Shown: positions 25,255 through 34,235, numbered from the stretch's first letter. The stretch is 64,000 bases of DNA from Bog-473 sp963750075 (GCA_963750075.1 CAVVPG010000004.1:496001-560000); one strand, 5' to 3'. Numbers and translations are program-made. The notes: a model not told the origin generated them from the letters alone.

Positions 25255-25777
25255 TGTGATCCCGAGCGAATGGGGCAGGCGAAGCGGCACCTGCGCCGAA
25301 TGCGGGTTCGATTGGGGTGAAAGCAGCTACGACACTCTGGTCGGCCGGTGCGTGCACGCGGTCGGTGTGTTCGGCGGGGTCCTCTCGCGCATCGACCCGG
25401 CCGCGGCCGTCGAGCCCGGGCTGTGGTCGGCCAGCCGCTACGTGTGGCATACAGTCGACGTGCTCCGCTTCGGCACCGAACGACTGTGGACCATCAGCGC
25501 CGATCCGTCGTTCGGCGTCCCTTCTTGGGACGAGAACGTCGTGGCCGAGGTCCGCTCCTACGACGAGCTCTCTCCGGTGGTGGGGTTGATCGCGCTCATC
25601 GAGACGGCACGTGCCTGGCGCGAGGCGGCGATGGAAGCACCGCACGGCGTCCCGACCGCGCATCCGGAAGCGGGCGAGATCCGTGCCTTCGACGTCGTAC
25701 AGCGCAACGCCCACGAGGTCTGCCACCATCTCTGGGACGTGCAGAGGGGTCTCCCGGCCAGCGCCTCGCAGATGTGA
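25244..25777 (+). CDS. DinB-superfamily protein with N-terminal zinc knuckle
   Basis: The 177-aa product begins with GTCAECGFDWG, a CxxC element, then a DinB-like four-helix bundle: YVWHTVDVLRFGTERLW near 65-82 and a C-terminal NAHEVCHHLWDVQRG carrying the His residues expected for a metal site. Proteins of this type are related to mycothiol-dependent enzymes; the reaction is unknown. ATG 25244 overlaps the end of the preceding small gene. It is the last gene before the pilus locus. Confidence 0.7.
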   Translation: MSADVIPSEWGRRSGTCAECGFDWGESSYDTLVGRCVHAVGVFGGVLSRIDPAAAVEPGLWSASRYVWHTVDVLRFGTERLWTISADPSFGVPSWDENVVAEVRSYDELSPVVGLIALIETARAWREAAMEAPHGVPTAHPEAGEIRAFDVVQRNAHEVCHHLWDVQRGLPASASQM

Positions 25778-26095
25778 CAGGCCTGTGAACATTTGGCCCG
25801 GGGGAACCTTTCGGCGACCTCTCCCGCGAGGTACAATCTGGGCTCCCCCCTGCGGAGGCGGTCCGCTGACGGGAGTGAATTTGGCGAAGAGGCGAAGTGC
25901 GGTGAAGTCCTGCTTGTGGGCACGGGACGCCCGGAGAGCCGGCGCGCGTCCGGGAGAAACCCGTCCCCTGCCTTATGCTACGGGGGTTCCAATCTCTAAA
26001 CCTCCAGCGGGCGCGTGCCGAATATCAACTGACGAGCACCGCACGGGTCATCTGGACCGCTCGGCTGCTCGCCTGGGCGGCCGCGGACTCGTTTC
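25778..26095 (+). other. Long GC-rich leader before pilB, no gene recognised
   Basis: These 318 nt hold no convincing gene. Potential structures include CCTC/GAGG around TCCCGC near 25820 and a nested hairpin at 25922-25964 (ACGGG with CCCGT, and CCCGG with CCGGG inside). I looked for the conserved cores of c-di-GMP-I and cobalamin riboswitches and did not find them. It probably contains the pilB promoter and 5' untranslated region. Confidence 0.35.
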
Positions 26096-27988
26096 ATGCC
26101 CGATGAGGGCAATCCACGACGTTCACCATTGGCGCTGGGAGAGAAGTCAGGAATCCCGTTGAAACTCGGACGCAAGGAAAAGCCGGTCACAGCTACGAAG
26201 GACGGCGACCCCAACGGGTCGTCGTCCAACGGCGACGGGGCACTCCACCTCGCCGTCGACGAGGTGGAGCAGGAAGCCGCGGCGCGGCCGCGCCCCACGC
26301 CGGGCACGGAGCCCTTCGGGTCGCTGCTGATCCGGCGGGGCCTCGTCTCCGAGGAAGACGTCGCGCAGGCCCTGGTCGTCCAGGAGGAGTCGGGCAAGCG
26401 GATCGGCGAGACCCTCGTCGAGATGGGTGCGCTGAACCAGCGCGAGCTGGTGCTGGTGCTCGCCGACCTCCTCCACATGCCGGTGGTCGACATCCGGCGC
26501 GACAACCCCGACCCAGCGGCCATTGCCCTCATCCCCGAGGATGTCGTCCGCAAGAACCTGGCCATGCCGATCCGGCTGGACGACGACGGCCTGCAGGTGG
26601 CGGTGGCCGACCAGCCCTCGGTGGCCGTACGTGCGCTGCTGATGCAATCGTGTGACCACCCCATCCGGCTCGTCCTCGCGCCGAAGGACGACATCCAGTG
26701 GGCCATCGACAGCAGCTATCGCGCCATCGGTGGCGTGGATCGCCTGGTCGAGGCCTTCGAGGCCGTCGAGGGCAGCCGGCGGAAGTCAACAGCCACAGAG
26801 ATCGAGGAGACCGAGGTCGTCGCCGACGACGCCCCGATCGTCCAGGTGGTCACCCGCATCCTGACCCAGGCCAAGCGGGACCGCGCGTCGGACGTGCACA
26901 TCGAACCATCGCAGGACGTCGTCCGGGTGCGCTTCCGCATCGACGGTGCGCTCAAGGAAGTCCTCATGCTCCCGGCCGCGATGGGCGTCGGCCTCGTCAG
27001 CCGGATCAAGATCATGGCGGGCATGAACATCGTCGAACGGCGCCGGCCGCAGGACGGGCAGCTGACCACCCCGATCGACGGCAAAGACACCGACGTCCGC
27101 GTGTCGACGGCCGCCACCATCTGGGGCGAGAAGTGCGTGATGCGGATCCTCGACAAGAACCGCTCCGTGCTGCGCCTCCACGATCTGGGCATGCCCAACG
27201 ACACGCACGAGACGTTCTCCAAGCTGGTCAAGGCTCCCTTCGGCATGGTGCTGTGCGCCGGGCCGACGGGCAGCGGCAAGACGACCACCCTCTACGCCAC
27301 CCTGGGCCAGGTGAGCGACCCCACCCGGAACGTGATGACGATCGAGGACCCGGTCGAGTACATCTTCCCCTCCATCAACCAGATCCAGACCAACGAACAG
27401 GCTGGTCTGACCTTCGCCACGGGCCTCAAGTCGATCCTTCGCCAGGACCCCGACGTGATCTTGGTCGGCGAGATCCGGGACGTCGAGACGGCCCGCATCG
27501 CCGTCCAGTCCGCGCTCACCGGTCACCTGGTCCTCTCGTCCCTCCACGCCACCGACTCCGTGTCGGCGCTCCACCGGTTCCTCGACATGGGCATCGAGTC
27601 GTTCCTGATCGCCTCCTCGGTGATCGCCATCGTGGGGCAGCGCCTCGTCCGGCGCATCTGCCCTTCCTGCAAGGCCCCCTACACCCCGACGCAGGAGGAG
27701 ATGGTGTTCTACGAGGAGAGCGGCGGCGAGCCCAAGACCGACTTCTACCAGGGGACCGGCTGCAACTTCTGCGGGCAGACCGGCTACCAGGACCGGATCG
27801 GCGTGTACGAGCTCCTGCAGATGACGCCGGAGATCAAGCGCCTCATCGTCGGGTGGGCCACGCAGGACGAACTGCGCCGCCTCGCGCAGAAGCAGGGCAT
27901 GCGCACCCTGCGGGAGGAAGCGGTGAGCCTGGTGGCCCAGGACATCACCACCATCTCCGAAGTCATCCGCAGCATCTACGCCCTCTAG
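26096..27988 (+). CDS. pilB: Type IV pilus assembly ATPase PilB
   Basis: This is a hexameric ATPase that drives pilus extension at the inner face of the membrane. The 630-aa product has a T2SSE N-terminal domain (FGSLLIRRGLVSEEDVAQAL, about 74-93), a Walker A motif GPTGSGKTT (389-397), an Asp-box region around TIEDPVEYIF, Walker B VILVGEIRD (454-462), and a zinc site with CPSC (522-525) and CNFC (556-559). The first 60 residues are low-complexity and ATG 26096 lacks a ribosome site; TTG 26158 is an alternative start. It leads the order pilB, pilC, pilA, pilT, with 19 nt before pilC. Confidence 0.95.
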   Translation: MPDEGNPRRSPLALGEKSGIPLKLGRKEKPVTATKDGDPNGSSSNGDGALHLAVDEVEQEAAARPRPTPGTEPFGSLLIRRGLVSEEDVAQALVVQEESGKRIGETLVEMGALNQRELVLVLADLLHMPVVDIRRDNPDPAAIALIPEDVVRKNLAMPIRLDDDGLQVAVADQPSVAVRALLMQSCDHPIRLVLAPKDDIQWAIDSSYRAIGGVDRLVEAFEAVEGSRRKSTATEIEETEVVADDAPIVQVVTRILTQAKRDRASDVHIEPSQDVVRVRFRIDGALKEVLMLPAAMGVGLVSRIKIMAGMNIVERRRPQDGQLTTPIDGKDTDVRVSTAATIWGEKCVMRILDKNRSVLRLHDLGMPNDTHETFSKLVKAPFGMVLCAGPTGSGKTTTLYATLGQVSDPTRNVMTIEDPVEYIFPSINQIQTNEQAGLTFATGLKSILRQDPDVILVGEIRDVETARIAVQSALTGHLVLSSLHATDSVSALHRFLDMGIESFLIASSVIAIVGQRLVRRICPSCKAPYTPTQEEMVFYEESGGEPKTDFYQGTGCNFCGQTGYQDRIGVYELLQMTPEIKRLIVGWATQDELRRLAQKQGMRTLREEAVSLVAQDITTISEVIRSIYAL

Positions 27989-28007
27989 GCCAGGAACGGA
28001 AACCGCT

Positions 28008-29216
28008 ATGGAAAAGTACCGCTACAGCGCAGTCGACGACTCCGGGAAGAAGGTCTCCGGCACCGAGTCCGCGGCCTCTCCGGGTGCGGCCCACCTGGCT
28101 CTCCTCGAGCGCGGGTACCAGACCATCGAGGTCACCGAGAAGAAGAGCGTCCTGCAGTTCGAGGTCACCAAGAAGCTGGTACCGCGCAAGGACGTCATGC
28201 ACTTCTCGCGCCAGCTCAGCGTCTTCGTCAGGGCCGGTGTGCCCATCATGGAGGCGCTGTCGGTCATCGGCGAGGAGACCCCCGACAAGCTGCTTCAGCG
28301 GGCTCTGTACGACATGATCGACCGGGTGCAGGCGGGCGACACCTTCGCGTCGGCGGCCGCGGCACACCCCGAGGCCTTCCCGAACTACTACGTCGGGATG
28401 CTCTCGTCGGCCGAGTTGACCGGCAACCTGGACGTCGTCCTCGACCAACTCGGGGACTACCTCGAACGCGACATCGACGCCCGTGGGAAGATCACCGGCG
28501 CGCTGATCTATCCCGCCGTGGTCGCCTGCATGGCGGTCGCCGTCGTCGTGATCCTGGCCACGTTCGTGATGCCCAAGTTCGTCACGTTCTTCAAGTCGTT
28601 CAACGCCCAGCTGCCGCTCCCCACGCGCATGCTGCTCAGTATCTCGAACTTCGTGAGCACGTATTGGTGGGCCCTCCTGGGCGGCATCATCCTCGCCGTC
28701 GTCGGGATCATCGCGCTGCGCCGGTCGCGTGCCGGCAAGGCATGGATCGATTCCATGATCCTCAAGATGCCGGTCCTGGGCGATCTCGTGCGTACCGCAG
28801 TAATCGAGCGGATCTGCCGCATCCTGTCCTCCATGCTGCGTGCCGGCGTCGCCCTTCCCGACGCGATGCGGGTCACGGCGGAATCGTCCAGCAACGAGGT
28901 CTACCGCGAGGGCCTCGCCACCGTCCGGGAAGAGATGATGGAGGGCCAGGGCCTCGCCGAGCCTCTCGCCCGCACGGGCCTCTTCCCCGGCGCGGCCCGG
29001 CAGATGTTCCGGGTCGGTGAGGAGACCGGCACGCTCGATCAACAGCTGGAGACCGCGTCGGCCTTCTACGAGCGAGAGCTCGATGTGAAGATCAAGCGGT
29101 TCACGGGCCTGTTCGAGCCGGCGGTGATCATCTTCATGGGGGTGATCGTCGGATTCGTGGCCGTCGCCATGGTCTCGGCCATGTACGGCATCTATCACCA
29201 AGTGAAGATCCAGTAG
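28008..29216 (+). CDS. pilC: Type IV pilus inner-membrane platform protein PilC
   Basis: The 402-aa product is a PilC/GspF membrane protein that couples the PilB/PilT motors to pilin polymerisation. It shows the duplicated T2SSF domain: MHFSRQLSVFVRAGVPIMEAL in the first half and RICRILSSMLRAGVALPDAM in the second. Each is followed by a helix pair (GALIYPAVVACMAVAVVVIL; FEPAVIIFMGVIVGFVAVAM). It lies 19 nt behind pilB, and a 247-nt gap with a CRP-type site separates it from pilA. Confidence 0.95.
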   Translation: MEKYRYSAVDDSGKKVSGTESAASPGAAHLALLERGYQTIEVTEKKSVLQFEVTKKLVPRKDVMHFSRQLSVFVRAGVPIMEALSVIGEETPDKLLQRALYDMIDRVQAGDTFASAAAAHPEAFPNYYVGMLSSAELTGNLDVVLDQLGDYLERDIDARGKITGALIYPAVVACMAVAVVVILATFVMPKFVTFFKSFNAQLPLPTRMLLSISNFVSTYWWALLGGIILAVVGIIALRRSRAGKAWIDSMILKMPVLGDLVRTAVIERICRILSSMLRAGVALPDAMRVTAESSSNEVYREGLATVREEMMEGQGLAEPLARTGLFPGAARQMFRVGEETGTLDQQLETASAFYERELDVKIKRFTGLFEPAVIIFMGVIVGFVAVAMVSAMYGIYHQVKIQ

Positions 29217-29289
29217 GACGATCGATGCCTTTCTCAGCCGAGACAACGATTGCGCTAGGGCCAAAGGTCACATCAGTGCGCTTGACAAG

Positions 29290-29305
29290 TGTGAACAGCG
29301 TCACA
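29290..29305. promoter_or_regulatory. CRP/GlxR-type site upstream of pilA
   Basis: TGTGA-ACAGCG-TCACA is a perfect match to the TGTGA-N6-TCACA consensus of cAMP-receptor-type regulators (CRP, GlxR). It lies 159 nt before the pilA start and just after a TTGACA hexamer (29282-29287). The flanking DNA is less GC-rich than its surroundings. Position and symmetry suggest that pilA has its own regulated promoter, with activation or repression unresolved. Confidence 0.55.
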
Positions 29306-29463
29306 ACGAACGCAAAATTGCACGTCAGCAACCAAAAATCGACCAAGCTGCCATTGAAGCATTCACCCCTCAATGGTACGTTTCAAGCTCTCCCCATTGG
29401 CGAGGGAGTCAAAAGCACCTGGAATGGCTTCCAGTTGCCCGAACTGAAAGGCGGTAACTCCGC

Positions 29464-29940
29464 ATGATTAGGCATATCCGCGAAACGATTGCGCGTCGGC
29501 GAGGTGTAGAGCTCGAAGCGGGCTTCACCCTCATCGAGCTCCTGATCGTCATCGTTGTCCTCGGCATCCTGGCCGCGACGGTCATCTTCGCCCTGAGTGG
29601 TGTCACCGGGCAGAGCGCCCAGGCGGCGTGCCAGTCGGACGCGAAGTCGTACGAGATCGCCGTTGCGGCGTTCGAGAACGCGCCTGGCAACACGACCAAC
29701 GCTGACCCGAGCACTACGGGTGATCTCCTTACGGGCGGTCCCTATGGCGCTCTGCTGCACCAGGCGTCGAACAACCCGCACTTCGAGGTTGCGCTCTACA
29801 AGGACGCTGACGCTCCTGCTGGCGCAGTGAAGGGCGTTGTGTACGCGGGCCCGACGGGTGCGCTCGTGAACTACGACAGGCGAGTCGGGCACGACCGGCT
29901 GCAACGCCGTTACGTAGTCAGTACCACAGCATTTAGGTGA
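29464..29940 (+). CDS. pilA: Type IV major pilin PilA
   Basis: This is a class III-signal prepilin. After a short basic leader the peptidase site is G20/F21 in EAGFTLIELLIVIVVLG, with Glu25 at position +5 of the mature protein and a long N-terminal helix. ACQSDAKSYE carries the first Cys of the globular head. As sequenced, the protein ends YDRRVGHDRLQRRYVV..., which is unlike pilins. Shifting frame by one base near 29878 gives GESGTTGCNAV and a stop at 29915-29917, restoring a second Cys for the usual disulphide loop. I therefore suspect an indel at 29878-29880. GGCGGTAA upstream of ATG 29464 is a weak ribosome site. A strong terminator follows. Confidence 0.88.
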   Translation: MIRHIRETIARRRGVELEAGFTLIELLIVIVVLGILAATVIFALSGVTGQSAQAACQSDAKSYEIAVAAFENAPGNTTNADPSTTGDLLTGGPYGALLHQASNNPHFEVALYKDADAPAGAVKGVVYAGPTGALVNYDRRVGHDRLQRRYVVSTTAFR

Positions 29941-29941
29941 A

Positions 29942-29976
29942 CCAAAGTGCCCGGCCCTCTGGGCCGGGCACTTTGG
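29942..29976 (+). terminator. Terminator after pilA
   Basis: A perfect 16-bp stem, CCAAAGTGCCCGGCCC (29942-29957) and GGGCCGGGCACTTTGG (29961-29976), with a TCT loop, directly after the pilA stop. It would end or attenuate transcription between pilA and pilT, favouring high pilin expression. Confidence 0.85.
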
Positions 29977-30050
29977 GCTTCACTTCCGGACTGGTAATGC
30001 CGAGTAATTAGGCGGAAGATGATGCACCGTAGGCAATTGGAGGGCGGACA

Positions 30051-31148
30051 GTGAAGGATCCAAATATCGAACCCATCTCCCCGTGGCTGGAGGTTCTGTG
30101 GGCCCACAAGGGCTCGGACCTGTTGCTGGCCACGGGCTCCCAGCCCCGCATCCGGGTCGACGGCAAGCTCACCGCGATCGAGGGCTCGCCTGTCCTGACC
30201 GGTACACAGATCGAAGAGATCGTCCGGGGCATGCTCACGCCCGAGCAGGAGGCCACGCTCGCTGACCAGCAGGACGTGGACTTCTCGTTCAGCTGGCTCG
30301 ACCGGGCCCGTCTCCGTGGCAGCGCCTTCACCCAGAAGGGCGACACCGCCCTGGCCCTCCGGATGATCCCCTCGGACATCCCGAGCTTCGACGAGCTCGG
30401 GCTGCCGCCGGTGGCCGAGTGGCTGGCGCGGCTCCCCCGCGGGCTGGTGCTCCTGACCGGCCCAACCGGCTCCGGGAAATCCACCACGCTGGCCTCCATC
30501 ATCGACCGGATCAACGAGACCCGGTCGGTGCACATCCTGACCATCGAGGACCCCATCGAGTACGTGCACAAGCACGGGCTCTCTGCCATCACCCAGCGCG
30601 AGGTCGGGACGGACAGCCCCTCCTTCGAGCGGGCACTGCGCTCGGCCTTGCGCGAGGACCCCGACGTCCTGCTGGTGGGTGAGATGCGCGACCTCGAGTC
30701 CATTCAGCTCGCGCTCACGCTGGCCGAGACCGGCCACCTGGTGTTCTCCACCTTGCACACCAACGACTCCTCGCAGGCCATCGACCGCATCATCGACGTC
30801 TTCCCGGCCTGGCGGCAGGAGCAGATCCGGGTGCAGCTCGGATCCTCCCTGGGTGCGGTGATCGCGCAGCGCCTCATTCCCCGGACCGACGGGGGCATGG
30901 TGGCCGCCTTCGAGATCCTCATCGCCAACCATCCGGTGCGGAACATCATCCGGGAGGGCAAGACGCACCAGCTTCCCAACATCATCACGACGAACCAGGC
31001 CGAGGGCATGTGCTCGCTCGAGGCCAGCCTGGCCGACCTCGTCTCGGCGCAGATCGTGGACTACGAGGAGGCGCTCTCCATCTCCTCGCACCCCAAGGAG
31101 CTCAGCCGGCTGATGGCGCAGCGCGGCCCCATCTTCGCCACTGCGTGA
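30051..31148 (+). CDS. pilT: Type IV pilus retraction ATPase PilT
   Basis: The 365-aa hexameric ATPase powers pilus disassembly and twitching. It has Walker A GPTGSGKST (137-145), the Asp box around TIEDPIEYVH, Walker B VLLVGEMRD (206-214) and the PilT-type AIRAGK-like region, here NIIREGKTHQLPNII, with the following DFE-like loop. It lacks the zinc site and long N-domain of PilB, as expected. GTG 30051 has GGAGGG 6 nt upstream. It overlaps the next gene by 4 nt (GTGA). The presence of pilT argues that the pilus is retractile. Confidence 0.94.
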   Translation: MKDPNIEPISPWLEVLWAHKGSDLLLATGSQPRIRVDGKLTAIEGSPVLTGTQIEEIVRGMLTPEQEATLADQQDVDFSFSWLDRARLRGSAFTQKGDTALALRMIPSDIPSFDELGLPPVAEWLARLPRGLVLLTGPTGSGKSTTLASIIDRINETRSVHILTIEDPIEYVHKHGLSAITQREVGTDSPSFERALRSALREDPDVLLVGEMRDLESIQLALTLAETGHLVFSTLHTNDSSQAIDRIIDVFPAWRQEQIRVQLGSSLGAVIAQRLIPRTDGGMVAAFEILIANHPVRNIIREGKTHQLPNIITTNQAEGMCSLEASLADLVSAQIVDYEEALSISSHPKELSRLMAQRGPIFATA

Positions 31149-31867
31149 CCGTCGGCACAGTCAGTCGGCGCGGGCCTGATCTCCCCTATTCGCTCGTCGC
31201 AGGGGTGACCCCCTGCGGTCGGGCCTGGCTCGTGGCGCCCGCCAAGCTCCAAGGGACCATCTTCGCCCCCGAGGAGCCGCAGCTGATCAGCCCGTTCAGC
31301 GAGGTGGTGGACCAGCGGCCCACCTTCTCGGTGATCGCGCTCAATGCCCCCGTCGGCTACCTGGACATCGCCGCAGCCGGCGGCCGCACCTGCGACCGTG
31401 AAGCGCGCGCCCTCCTCGGGCCGAAGCGTGGATCCTCCATCCAGAGCGCGCCGGTTCGGTCGAGCACCAACGAGCTGGAGTTCATCGACGAGCACCTCGA
31501 TGCCATCAGCAAGACCCTCCTCCCCCGCTATCGCGAGGTGGCGGGGGAGATGGCGCCCTTCCGGCAGCGGTCGGTCTACGAGGTTCATTCCGACATGACC
31601 TTCTACGAGCTCAACGACAGTCAGCCGCTGCAATACCCCAAGCACACCGAGAACGGCATAAATGAGCGCAAGGCTCTTCTGGAGGTCAAGTTCCCGGGCG
31701 TCGCGCGCATCCTCTCGACCGAGGTCCCGGGAGCATCCATGTCCCACCTGCTCGACGTGGCCGCCTTCGTCTGGACCGCACGCCGGATCTTCAACAAGGC
31801 CGCGATACGCATTCCGCAGGACCCCGAGTGGGACGAGCAGGGTCTGCGGATGGAGATCGTGCGCTGA
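31145..31867 (+). CDS. DUF429-like protein (predicted RNase H-like fold)
   Basis: The 240-aa product resembles the DUF429 family, predicted RNase H-fold nucleases: IALNAPVGYLD in the first half (the usual DAPLG-like position, here with Asn), CDREARALLG, VYEVHSDMTFYELN and YPKHTENGINERKALL. The start GTG 31145 overlaps the pilT stop (GTGA), so it is cotranslated with pilT. The link with pili is unexplained and may only reflect operon membership. The Asn in NAPVG in place of Asp makes catalytic activity uncertain. Confidence 0.7.
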   Translation: MTVGTVSRRGPDLPYSLVAGVTPCGRAWLVAPAKLQGTIFAPEEPQLISPFSEVVDQRPTFSVIALNAPVGYLDIAAAGGRTCDREARALLGPKRGSSIQSAPVRSSTNELEFIDEHLDAISKTLLPRYREVAGEMAPFRQRSVYEVHSDMTFYELNDSQPLQYPKHTENGINERKALLEVKFPGVARILSTEVPGASMSHLLDVAAFVWTARRIFNKAAIRIPQDPEWDEQGLRMEIVR

Positions 31868-31880
31868 CCTCGGGTAGCGC

Positions 31881-32656
31881 TCAGGCGTTGGCGAAGGGGC
31901 GCAGGATCTCGGGGCCGGCGAACACCGCCACGGCGCAGCCCACGGCGAGGAAGACGCCATAAGGCATCTGCTGCTGCCGGTCCATGCGGTGGCCGAGGAT
32001 GAGGACGATGCCCACCACCGCTCCGATGAGGTTGGCCGCCAGGAAGCCGAGGACCACGGTACGCACGCCCAGCCAGCCCAGCGCCAGACCCAGCACCGGG
32101 GCGAGCCGGACGTCGCCGTAACCCAGCAGGCGGGGGCTGGCCAGGTTCATCACGAAGAACAGGGCGAACCAGGCGGCGCCACAGGCGGCACCCACCCAGA
32201 GGTCGTGCCACTGCCCGGTCATGCCGGCCGCCAGGAGGAAGAGCGCCGCCACCAGGACCGACAACACCCACACGATCTTCTTGGGCAGCAGCAGCGTCTC
32301 GACGTCGATGACGGAGAGCGCCAGCAGGCCGGCGAACAGGACGAGATACGCCGGGAGGGCCCAGTCGTAGCCGAAGCGCGCCGCCAGCCCGGCGAAGAGC
32401 GCAGCACACGCCAGCTCGACCAGGGGATACCGCGGGCGGAAATGGGCTCGTGGCAGTGGCGGCAGCGGCCCCGCAGCAGGAGCCACGACACCACGGGGAT
32501 GTTGTCGCGCTCGGCGATCTGCGTCCCGCACGACGGGCACGACGACCGGGGCGAGACGATCGACAGGCCCTTCGGCACCCGGTAGATGACCACGTTCAGG
32601 AACGAGCCGATGGCGAGGCCGAGGAGCGCGCACAGACCGATGAGAGCTCCGAGCAT
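31881..32656 (-). pseudogene. pilD: Prepilin peptidase PilD, frameshifted
   Basis: This is an A24-family aspartic peptidase that cleaves and N-methylates prepilins in the membrane. The N-terminal part (MLGALIGLCALLGLAIGSFL; CPSCG and CRHC zinc motifs; ending CHEPISAR) and the remainder (YPLVELACAALF to ILRPFANA) lie in different frames, joined near 32437. The active-site Asp residues are intact in SVIDVETLLLPKK and GYGDVRL. The total length is one base short of a whole frame, consistent with a single lost base. With that correction the product is about 258 aa and normal. No other prepilin peptidase is in the window, so a real loss would disable this pilus unless one exists elsewhere; a sequencing indel is the simpler reading. 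Confidence 0.85.
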
Positions 32657-33002
32657 GGAGGCGCGCCTACGAGGTCCGCCGGATCGCCATGGTCGGACAA
32701 CGCTACCCGGCCCCACTGGCGCCAACGGGTATCCGCTCGGCCCGATTGACCCCGGGGCCCGCGCCGATGACCACTACCCACCTGCAAGTGAGCTCGAATA
32801 CCGCCTCGCTGTTCTGGTCAACGCTCAAGCTGCCCGCGGGTAGGCCATGGCGACATCATCAGAGCGACGACCGGCGGCTCACCCCATCGTCCACATCCGC
32901 AGTGGCGACCTGCCTGCTCTCGGCGACTACACGCTTGTTCGCGGCCTACCGCACTGATCTCCGGCTACACCAGGAGGCTCGCCTACCACCGAGGCCACCT
33001 AA
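32657..33002. other. Intergenic stretch with possible recombinase N-terminal remnant
   Basis: No intact gene is seen. A short plus-strand frame from ATG 32847 (MATSSERRPAAHPIVHIRSG, ending 37 codons on) points toward the recombinase relic that follows and may be its decayed start. The stretch also contains the region upstream of the prepilin peptidase. Confidence 0.3.
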
Positions 33003-33742
33003 TCACCCAACCTCGAGCTGTTCCGCCTCCATCTGGCCGGCCACTACCCCGACCTGACTGTGCCCGGCGTGCAGCCCGTCCACGTCAAGGCCCACCTGCT
33101 GGCGCTCGCCGCCCGGGGCATCGCCCCCGCCACGCGCTCCTCGGCTCTTTTCTCGCTGCGCTCGTTCTACGAGTACCTGCGCTCCGAGAACCTCATTGCC
33201 GCCAACCCTATGGCCACGATCCGCGTCCCTGGTGCCCGCAAGCTCCGCACCGAGATCTACACCGACGCTGAAGCCGACCTGATGCTGGCCTGGGGGGCGA
33301 TCGGCCGGAACGACGTGGACCTCGGCGCCCGCCGCATCTCGCTCGTCGGAAAGGGGGACAAGGCCCGCATCGTGCCCATCGCTCCCCCGCTCGTGCCCAT
33401 CCTCGACGACTACCTGACCAGCCTGCGCCCCGCCCTGGCGAAGTCGGCCTTCTTCTTCGTCAACCCCTCGGCGCAACACGGCGGGCGCAACGAGGGACGC
33501 TACGGCCCGATGACGGTGGCCACGCTGGTTGAGCGCGCCGGCGCGGGCGCCGGGGTATCGGGCCGTCACTTCCCGCACCGCTGGCGCCACTCCTATGCCA
33601 CCAGCTGCTCCGACGGGGAGCCGACATCCACGTCGTCCAGCGCCTCCTCGGCCACGCCAACATCGCCACGACGACGCGTTACCTGCACCTCTCCGACGCC
33701 GACCTCTCCGACGCTGTGGAGCGGGCGTTCCCCGCCGAGTGA
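33003..33742 (+). pseudogene. Tyrosine recombinase/integrase relic
   Basis: The core-binding part (LELFRLHLAGHYPDL, then ARGIAPATRSSALFSLRSFY) and parts of the catalytic domain (VDLGARRISLVGKGDKARIV; HFPHRWRHSYAT; then in another frame VVQRLLGHANIATTTRYLH) are clear XerC/phage-integrase homology. Three defects are visible: a stop at 33000-33002 cuts the N-terminus; a deletion between LMLAWGAIG and NDVDLGARR removes about 50 residues including the first catalytic Arg box; and a frameshift near 33600 separates the HxxR box from the Tyr box. Unlike other lesions in the window, the internal deletion cannot be a one-base sequencing error. The relic marks an old integration event between the pilus and adhesin loci. 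Confidence 0.85.
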
Positions 33743-33743
33743 G

Positions 33744-34139
33744 CTACTCGCCCAGGCGCATCTCGGGGTAGGCGTCGAGGAACTGCTCGACGGCTGCGAG
33801 GTAGGTGCGATCCGCCTCGGTGAGCACGGTGTCCTCCTCGTCACTCATGAGCGGTGCCGCCTCTTCAAGCGCGGCGGTCTGCTCGGTGGCGTGGGCTGCC
33901 ACGAAGGCGCTGGTGAGATCGAACCAGTCGGCCCAGTCCTCGGCCACCGCTCTCGGGGTGATGGAGCCCTCCAGGAGGGCGCTGGTGTAGTAGCGCAGGC
34001 GCTTCACCACCTCGGCACGCAGTTCGTCCTCCTCGTCGAGGTAGACCAGGAGCCGCTCGTGGATGGAGTCGAGGTATGCGACGAGGAAGACGCTCACGAA
34101 CCCGTCTTCGCCGATATCGAAACCTGTTCTCCATCTCAA
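33744..34139 (-). CDS. Hypothetical acidic helical protein
   Basis: The 131-aa product is acidic and mostly helical (IHERLLVYLDEEDELRAEVV; DWADWFDLTSAFVAAH). No family is recognised. Its stop is 1 nt from the end of the recombinase relic on the opposite strand, so it may be cargo of the same old element. The start at 34139 lacks an obvious ribosome site. Confidence 0.5.
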   Translation of the reverse strand: MRWRTGFDIGEDGFVSVFLVAYLDSIHERLLVYLDEEDELRAEVVKRLRYYTSALLEGSITPRAVAEDWADWFDLTSAFVAAHATEQTAALEEAAPLMSDEEDTVLTEADRTYLAAVEQFLDAYPEMRLGE

Positions 34140-34235
34140 CGCCGGAAGGCGGTACCCATCCGGAGCCTTTCGTCAAAGATCCCGAAGTCAAGGACGGGCG
34201 GAGCTGATAAGCGACCCGCCTGACGTACCGATGTC

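Noticed and set aside
25778..26095. Possible c-di-GMP-I or cobalamin riboswitch before pilB
   Set aside because: The conserved core strings of these classes were not found on either strand.
29225..29467. An 80-codon frame between pilC and pilA
   Set aside because: It has a low-information product, no ribosome site, and covers the CRP-type site; more likely untranslated promoter region, though its 4-nt overlap with pilA was noted.
32689..33057. A 122-codon plus-strand frame upstream of the integrase relic
   Set aside because: The product is Pro/Thr/Ser-rich without domain signs; the neighbouring frame carries the recombinase-like sequence.
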